A stretch of 64,000 nt of DNA from Mycolicibacterium agri (lineage in GTDB: Bacteria; Actinomycetota; Actinomycetes; Mycobacteriales; Mycobacteriaceae): positions 62,001 to 126,000 of the forward strand of contig NZ_PDCP01000003.1 in NCBI RefSeq assembly GCF_002553505.1. Reading direction: 5' to 3'. A program made the translations under genes and the position numbers. Positions 60,114-64,000 of the stretch are shown piece by piece (positions within the stretch are counted from its first letter, which is position 1; each line of letters begins with the position of its first letter). The notes below the pieces were generated by a model. That model saw nothing but the letters and a program-made list of their open reading frames with translations, was not told the origin of the DNA and did not search any database.

Positions 60114-61325
60114 ATGACCAAGGCGAAGCTCGTTTTTGACCCGTTCTCCCAAGATTTCTTCAACGGGGCATACGAGACGTACCGCCGCATGCGCGACGAG
60201 GCACCGGTCTACTACAACGAGGAGCACGACTTCTACGCGCTGACCCGCCACGAGGACGTCGCGCCCGGCTTCAAGGACTTCGAGACCTACTCGTCGAGAT
60301 ACGGCGTCGACCTCGCATCGATCCGCAACGGTCTGCCCACCGAGGCGGGCCCGCGAATGATCATCTTCATGGATCCACCCGAACACCGGAACATGCGCAG
60401 TCTGCTGAACAAGGTGTTCACCCCGCGGGCCATCCAGGCGCAGCGGCAAAACGTCATCGACAAGGTCGAGAAGTACATCAGCCGCCTCGACCCCAACGGC
60501 TTCGACGCGGTGCAGGAATTCACCGCGCCGTTTCCCGTCGAGGTCATCACCACCATGCTCGGCGTCCCCGAGGAGCATGCACAACAGGTCCGGTACTGGA
60601 TCGACGAGTCGCTGACCCGCGAGGTCGGCCAGGTCGAAATCGGCGAAAAGGCCATGCAGGCCAACGTGGAACAGGCGATGTTCTACTACGAGCTGGTGGC
60701 CAAGCGGCGCGCCGAACCAGGTAACGACCTCTTCACGAAACTTGTCGAGGCCGAACTCGAACGCGAGAACGGCGAGAAGGACAAGCTCGACGATATCGAG
60801 ATCGCCGCATTCGCAGCCCTGCTCGGCGGTGCGGGCGCCGAGACTGTCACCAAACTGCTCGGCAACGCGGTGTACGTGTTCGGCAAGAACCCCGACCAAT
60901 GGCAGAGGCTGCAGGAAGACCGCAGCAAGATCCCGGCCGCAGTTGAGGAGTTGCTGCGCTACGAGGCACCGTCGCAGTACCAAGTGCGCCGGGCGATGAA
61001 AGATGTGCATCTGCACGGCACCACGATTCCCGAGGGCAGCCCGGTGTTCCTCATCGGCGGGTCGGCCAACCGCGACGAACGCGCGTGGACCGACCCCGAC
61101 ACGTTCGACATCGACCGCGATCGCACCGAAGCGCAGAATCTCGGCCTGGGCTACGGGATTCACAGCTGCCTCGGCGCGGCGCTGGCGCGTTTGGAGAGTT
61201 CGATCGCGCTGGAGAGGCTGCTCGATTTCATGCCGCGGTTCGAAGTGGATTTCGGCAGTTGCACGCGTGTGCAAATGCAGAATGTGGTGGGTTGGAAGAA
61301 CGTTCCGGTGAAGGTCCTGAAATGA
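60114..61325 (+). CDS. Cytochrome P450
   Basis: 403 residues. Heme loop LGLGYGIHSCLGAALAR with Cys352, I-helix GGAGAET (Thr244), K-helix EELLR. It is a different subfamily from the others, of the compact 400-residue type that includes many steroid and terpene oxidising bacterial P450s. AGGAG precedes ATG 60114. The stop overlaps the ferredoxin start by four bases, so the redox pair is coupled. Confidence 0.92.
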   Translation: MTKAKLVFDPFSQDFFNGAYETYRRMRDEAPVYYNEEHDFYALTRHEDVAPGFKDFETYSSRYGVDLASIRNGLPTEAGPRMIIFMDPPEHRNMRSLLNKVFTPRAIQAQRQNVIDKVEKYISRLDPNGFDAVQEFTAPFPVEVITTMLGVPEEHAQQVRYWIDESLTREVGQVEIGEKAMQANVEQAMFYYELVAKRRAEPGNDLFTKLVEAELERENGEKDKLDDIEIAAFAALLGGAGAETVTKLLGNAVYVFGKNPDQWQRLQEDRSKIPAAVEELLRYEAPSQYQVRRAMKDVHLHGTTIPEGSPVFLIGGSANRDERAWTDPDTFDIDRDRTEAQNLGLGYGIHSCLGAALARLESSIALERLLDFMPRFEVDFGSCTRVQMQNVVGWKNVPVKVLK

Positions 61326-61522
61326 CGCAGAAAGTAGAAGTCGATTTCGGCTTGTGTGAGAGCAACGGCGTCTGCATGGGCATCATCCCCGAGGTGTTCG
61401 ACCTCGACGAAGAGGACTACCTGCACGTCCTTCAGGACGAGGTGACTCCGGAGAACGAGGAGCAGATCCGCGAAGCGGTCCGACAGTGCCCGCGCCAGGC
61501 CATCTCCATTCGCGACGAGTGA
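61322..61522 (+). CDS. Ferredoxin, variant 3Fe-4S type
   Basis: 66 residues. C12-ESNGV-C18 and the distal QCPRQAI Cys; the fourth-ligand position is Asn15. ATG 61322 overlaps the P450 stop. It is the likely redox partner of the P450 at 60114. Confidence 0.88.
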   Translation: MTQKVEVDFGLCESNGVCMGIIPEVFDLDEEDYLHVLQDEVTPENEEQIREAVRQCPRQAISIRDE

Positions 61523-61550
61523 CGCGCCGCACGAACGCTTCAGATCCCCA

Positions 61551-61615
61551 ACGCCCAAACCGACATTTGGGTCGCGACACGCCGCGAATTCGCGCCCAAA
61601 TGTCGGTTTGGGCGT
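61551..61615. terminator. Perfect 21-base inverted repeat between convergent genes
   Basis: Arms at 61551-61571 and 61595-61615 pair at all 21 positions (starting ACGCCCAAACCG) around a 23-base loop that has its own TCGCG/CGCGA pairing. It lies between the ferredoxin stop (61522) and the DUF1330 stop (61641). Strong hairpin on either strand; probably a bidirectional terminator or dispersed element. Confidence 0.6.
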
Positions 61616-61640
61616 AAACGGACAGACAGGTAGGCGGGCG

Positions 61641-61928
61641 CTAGCCGAGGCCGTGCAGGATCGCGCCGTTGCAGTCGGCGGCGGCCTGCCTGAGCTTGGC
61701 CGCCTCCTGATAGGCGTCGGAGTTGTACCACTCGCGGGCCGCCTCGGGCGACTCGAATTCGAGCAGCACGGTCTGCGTGCCGTGCCACTGGCCCTCGATC
61801 TGCTCGGCGTTGGTGTCAAACGCGAGGATCTTCGCGTTCGCCATCGTCTTGCTGGCCAGCTTGGCGTATTCGGCCATGCCCGCGGGATCCTTGACATCCT
61901 CGGTGATGACCACGTAACCCTTCGGCAC
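61641..61928 (-). CDS. DUF1330 family protein
   Basis: 95 residues, dimeric alpha/beta-barrel (ferredoxin-like) fold: YVVITEDVKDPAGMAEYAKL at the N-terminus and LLEFESPEAAREWYNSDAYQ. Relatives include small isomerases and monooxygenase-like proteins; most are uncharacterised. Same strand as the P450-ferredoxin pair upstream, 16 bases after the ferredoxin. Confidence 0.85.
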   Translation of the reverse strand: MPKGYVVITEDVKDPAGMAEYAKLASKTMANAKILAFDTNAEQIEGQWHGTQTVLLEFESPEAAREWYNSDAYQEAAKLRQAAADCNGAILHGLG

Positions 61929-61944
61929 TGAATCTCCTAATCTG

Positions 61945-62136
61945 TCAATCTGTTTCGACGATGGCTTGTTCGGGACAGTTCACGATGGCCTCCTTGGCCG
62001 AGTCTTCCAGCCCGGCGGGCACTTCTTCGGGGTCGGCGACGGCATATCCGTCGTCGGTCATGCTGAACACATCGGGGCACAGCGTCAGGCACATGCCGTG
62101 CCCGCGACAGCGGTCCTCGTCCACCTTGACCCTCAT
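61945..62136 (-). CDS. Ferredoxin, 3Fe-4S type with His variant ligand position
   Basis: 63 residues. C9-RGHGM-C15 and the distal NCPEQAI Cys; the fourth-ligand position is His12. An additional Cys is present at TLCPDVF. ATG 62136 shares a base with the upstream P450 stop (TGATG). It is the likely redox partner of that P450. Confidence 0.88.
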   Translation of the reverse strand: MRVKVDEDRCRGHGMCLTLCPDVFSMTDDGYAVADPEEVPAGLEDSAKEAIVNCPEQAIVETD

Positions 62137-63419
62137 CACGCACCTCCCGCGAGGTCGAATTCCAGATGCAGTTCGGTCAGGCCGCGCAGGATGTAGGTCG
62201 GAATGTATTGGTAGCGGCGGCTTCCCGTTGACCCGTGATGCGCCTCGCTGATGCGGATGTCGGTGGTCCGGTCGAGCAGCCGCTCCAACGCGACACGGGT
62301 TTCGGCCCGCGCGAGCGGCGCCCCGGGACAGCTGTGGATGCCGCGGCCGAACGCCAGGTGCTGGCGCGCGTTCTTGCGTTCGGGGTCGAACGTGTCGGGG
62401 TCGTCGAACCGGCGCGGGTCGCGGTTGGCTGCACCGTTGATCACCATCACCGTGCATCCTGCCGAAATCGCTTGCTCGCCAACGGTGGTGGGCACCCGTG
62501 ACAGCCGGAAGTCACCTTTGACGGGGCTCTCGATGCGCAGGCATTCCTCGATGAAGTTGGGCAGCAGGCTACGGTCCTCGCGCAACCGCTGCTGGATGTC
62601 TGGGCGGTCGCCGATCACCTTCAACGCGGTGCCGAGCAGCCGCACCGTCGTCTCCTGCCCGGCAGAGAAGACGTTGGTGGCCACCCGCACGACGTCGCCG
62701 ACATCGGGCGTCGAGCCGTCCGGGAAGTTGGCCGTCGCCAGCCCGGTCAACACGTCGTCACGGGGTTCGCGCCGACGGTCCTCCACATAGGTGGCGAAGA
62801 CCTCGTAGAGATACTCCAGCGGGGTCTTGGCCAGGGTCTTGTCGGCGTTGCCGAGGCCGCTGCCGTGCGTGCCGCGCGCCAGCCGCTCCAACAGCTCGGG
62901 GCGATCCTCCTCCGGCACGCCGAGCAGATCGGCGATGACGCGCAGCGTGAAGGGACCCGCGAAACCCGAGATGAACTCGCCCTCGCCGGGTGCGAGGAAG
63001 GAGTCGAGCATGTCGTCGGCGATCTGCCACATCGCGTCCTCGTTCTCCTTGAGGCGCTTGGGCGTGATCAGCCGCATCAACAGGGCCCGGTGATTGGTGT
63101 GTGTGGGCGGGTCCAACGTCGGCAGCTGGTCGCTGAACGGGATCTCGTCGCGGTGCTTCTCGATCAGTTCGGTGACATCGTCGCCCTCGAGCGGTGCCGG
63201 AAAGCCGGGAAACGGCCCGGTCACCGAGATGCAGGAGGAGAACGTCTCCGCATCGTTGTAGACGTCGACGGCTTCCTGCCAGCCGGTCACCATGGTGACC
63301 CCGTAGTGCTGCTCGCGGGTGACCGGGCACTTGTTGCGAAGCGCCTCATAGAACGGGTACGGATCGTCCGTCAGCCGGCTGTCCCGAAAGAAGTCGACCG
63401 CGGTGAGGTCCTCCGCCAT
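62136..63419 (-). CDS. Cytochrome P450
   Basis: 427 residues. Heme loop FGRGIHSCPGAPLAR with Cys364, I-helix FSAGQETT (251-258), K-helix EECLR. Paralogue of the P450 at 24851-26131 (shared SCISVTGPF/SCVAVAGPF, TPKRLKENED and DVLTGLAT). Unlike that copy it has a ferredoxin gene immediately downstream and the GAGAAT motif 24 bases upstream, so the paralogues may be regulated differently. Confidence 0.92.
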   Translation of the reverse strand: MAEDLTAVDFFRDSRLTDDPYPFYEALRNKCPVTREQHYGVTMVTGWQEAVDVYNDAETFSSCISVTGPFPGFPAPLEGDDVTELIEKHRDEIPFSDQLPTLDPPTHTNHRALLMRLITPKRLKENEDAMWQIADDMLDSFLAPGEGEFISGFAGPFTLRVIADLLGVPEEDRPELLERLARGTHGSGLGNADKTLAKTPLEYLYEVFATYVEDRRREPRDDVLTGLATANFPDGSTPDVGDVVRVATNVFSAGQETTVRLLGTALKVIGDRPDIQQRLREDRSLLPNFIEECLRIESPVKGDFRLSRVPTTVGEQAISAGCTVMVINGAANRDPRRFDDPDTFDPERKNARQHLAFGRGIHSCPGAPLARAETRVALERLLDRTTDIRISEAHHGSTGSRRYQYIPTYILRGLTELHLEFDLAGGA

Positions 63420-63443
63420 TGCTACTCCATGATCTCGATTTCA

Positions 63444-63466
63444 GAGAACGGGATTCTCATCTTCGG
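63444..63466 (-). promoter_or_regulatory. GAGAAT-motif site upstream of P450-ferredoxin-DUF1330 operon
   Basis: Core GAGAAC GGG ATTCTC (63444-63458), three bases, TTCGG (63462-63466), 24 bases from the P450 ATG. One of the best matches to the full motif. Confidence 0.6.
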
Positions 63467-63512
63467 GTATTAGATTTCCATAGCGTGTCGTCGCCGTCAA
63501 CGACGGGGGTCG

Positions 63513-64000
63513 CTACTCGATCGGCTCGTCACCCAGCACGGTTGTCCGCAGCAGCTCCCGCGCCGAGGAGGGGTCGTAGGGGGCCGCGCGGTGCAGCACG
63601 CCGCGGTTGTCCCAGATGACGGTGTCGCCGACGGACCAGGTGTGGCTGTACACCCTCTCGGGCGCGGTGGCGTGCTCGAGAAGGTCATCCAGCAGCGCCC
63701 GTCCGGATTCGTGATCCATGCCGACGACGTAGTCGGCCGAGGCGCCCAACACCAACGACTTGCGGCCGCTGCGATGGGTCCACACCAGCGGATGATCGTG
63801 CGTGCGCCGCGAGCGCCACTTCGCCAGCACCTCGGGCGACGGATGGGCCGTGACGCGGCGCTGCGACGCCTCCAGCGAGTGCACCACACGCAAGGCTCCG
63901 TATCGGTCCTTCTCGTCGGCGCTCAAGGCGTCGTAGGCCGCATACGAACTCGCGAACTCGGTTTCCCCGCCGCTGTCGGCGACCCGCATCGCGGTGAGCA
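63513..64000 (-). CDS. TauD/TfdA-family 2-oxoglutarate dioxygenase, 5' end outside the window
   Basis: C-terminal part of about 160 residues of an Fe(II)/2-oxoglutarate-dependent oxygenase. GGETEFASSYAAYDALSADE is the characteristic TauD segment, the distal metal His is in DNRGVLHRAAPYDP and the 2-oxoglutarate-binding Arg in ELLRTTVLGD. The N-terminal HxD lies beyond the right edge. It reads toward the P450 operon on the same strand and may hydroxylate the substrate or remove sulfonate or ether groups; substrate unknown. Confidence 0.85.
   Translation of the reverse strand, partial: LTAMRVADSGGETEFASSYAAYDALSADEKDRYGALRVVHSLEASQRRVTAHPSPEVLAKWRSRRTHDHPLVWTHRSGRKSLVLGASADYVVGMDHESGRALLDDLLEHATAPERVYSHTWSVGDTVIWDNRGVLHRAAPYDPSSARELLRTTVLGDEPIE

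Noticed and set aside
11934..63466. GAGAAT sites as KstR or KstR2 operators
   Set aside because: KstR half-sites read AGAAC/GTTCT with a two-base centre and KstR2 sites read CAAG/CTTG types; the half-site GAGAAT with three-base spacing and TTCGG extension does not match either.
1..64000. tRNA, rRNA, CRISPR, transposase or phage genes
   Set aside because: None recognised on reading both strands; gaps between genes are mostly under 240 bases and contain promoters or palindromes.

Overview
The window is high-GC actinobacterial DNA that I place in the Mycobacteriaceae, probably a fast-growing environmental species. The support is a complete yrbE/mce lipid-import operon, Mce-associated membrane proteins, many FadD/FadE/EchA-type genes, mycobacterial CYP and ferredoxin pairs, an MmpS-like secreted protein, and frequent GTG and TTG starts with four-base ATGA/GTGA overlaps. 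No rRNA, tRNA, CRISPR array, insertion sequence or phage gene was seen.

Layout. 1-6.9 kb is ordinary flanking sequence: the end of a polyamine-type ABC transporter, a MerR regulator, an MFS transporter behind a perfect CRP-type site, ChaB-like and LtrA-like proteins, a short SARP-like regulator, a 38-codon small gene and DoxX. From 6.9 kb to the right edge the window is one large catabolic island. 6.9-11.9 kb (minus): two Mce-associated membrane proteins head an operon with a crotonase, a CoA-transferase and an amidohydrolase. 12.0-17.1 kb: two FadD ligases, a metal-dependent hydrolase and an enoyl-CoA hydratase. 17.1-20.8 kb: VOC protein, alcohol dehydrogenase, a 25-codon micro-ORF and an NTF2-like protein, divergent from a DUF35/lipid-transfer-protein pair. 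21.0-23.4 kb: an oxidase-like membrane operon (subunits III and IV without I or II). 23.5-27.1 kb: three small secreted proteins, a TetR regulator and a P450. 27.3-41.9 kb (minus): a 12-gene operon running from aldehyde dehydrogenase through CoA-transferase, DUF35 protein and thiolase into yrbEA-yrbEB-mceABCDEF. 42.2-47.7 kb: SDR, ferredoxin, P450, a secreted protein, an amidase and an atypical crotonase. 47.8-53.8 kb: a two-subunit acyl-CoA dehydrogenase, divergent from two amidohydrolase-family proteins, a Rieske protein and an alpha/beta hydrolase. 54.3-60.0 kb: a NuoF-like flavoprotein, ferredoxin, DUF35-thiolase fusion, hydrolase and two hydroxyisobutyrate-dehydrogenase-like enzymes. 60.1-64.0 kb: two P450/ferredoxin pairs, a DUF1330 protein and a truncated TauD-family dioxygenase.

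How it may work together (inference): a hydrophobic, probably polycyclic or isoprenoid substrate enters through the Mce system, is oxidised by four P450s fed by variant ferredoxins, is activated to CoA thioesters by FadD ligases or CoA-transferases, and is shortened by dehydrogenase, hydratase and thiolase or aldolase steps. The substrate cannot be read from sequence; steroid-like compounds are only the nearest precedent.

The most interesting feature is regulatory. A shared motif, GAGAAT-N3-ATTCTC followed three bases later by TTCGG, recurs at about eleven promoters of this island, often 18-33 bases from the start codon and in the same orientation. It links the physically separated mce operon, mam genes, ligases, dehydrogenases, P450s and small secreted proteins into one candidate regulon. 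It resembles but differs from the KstR operator.
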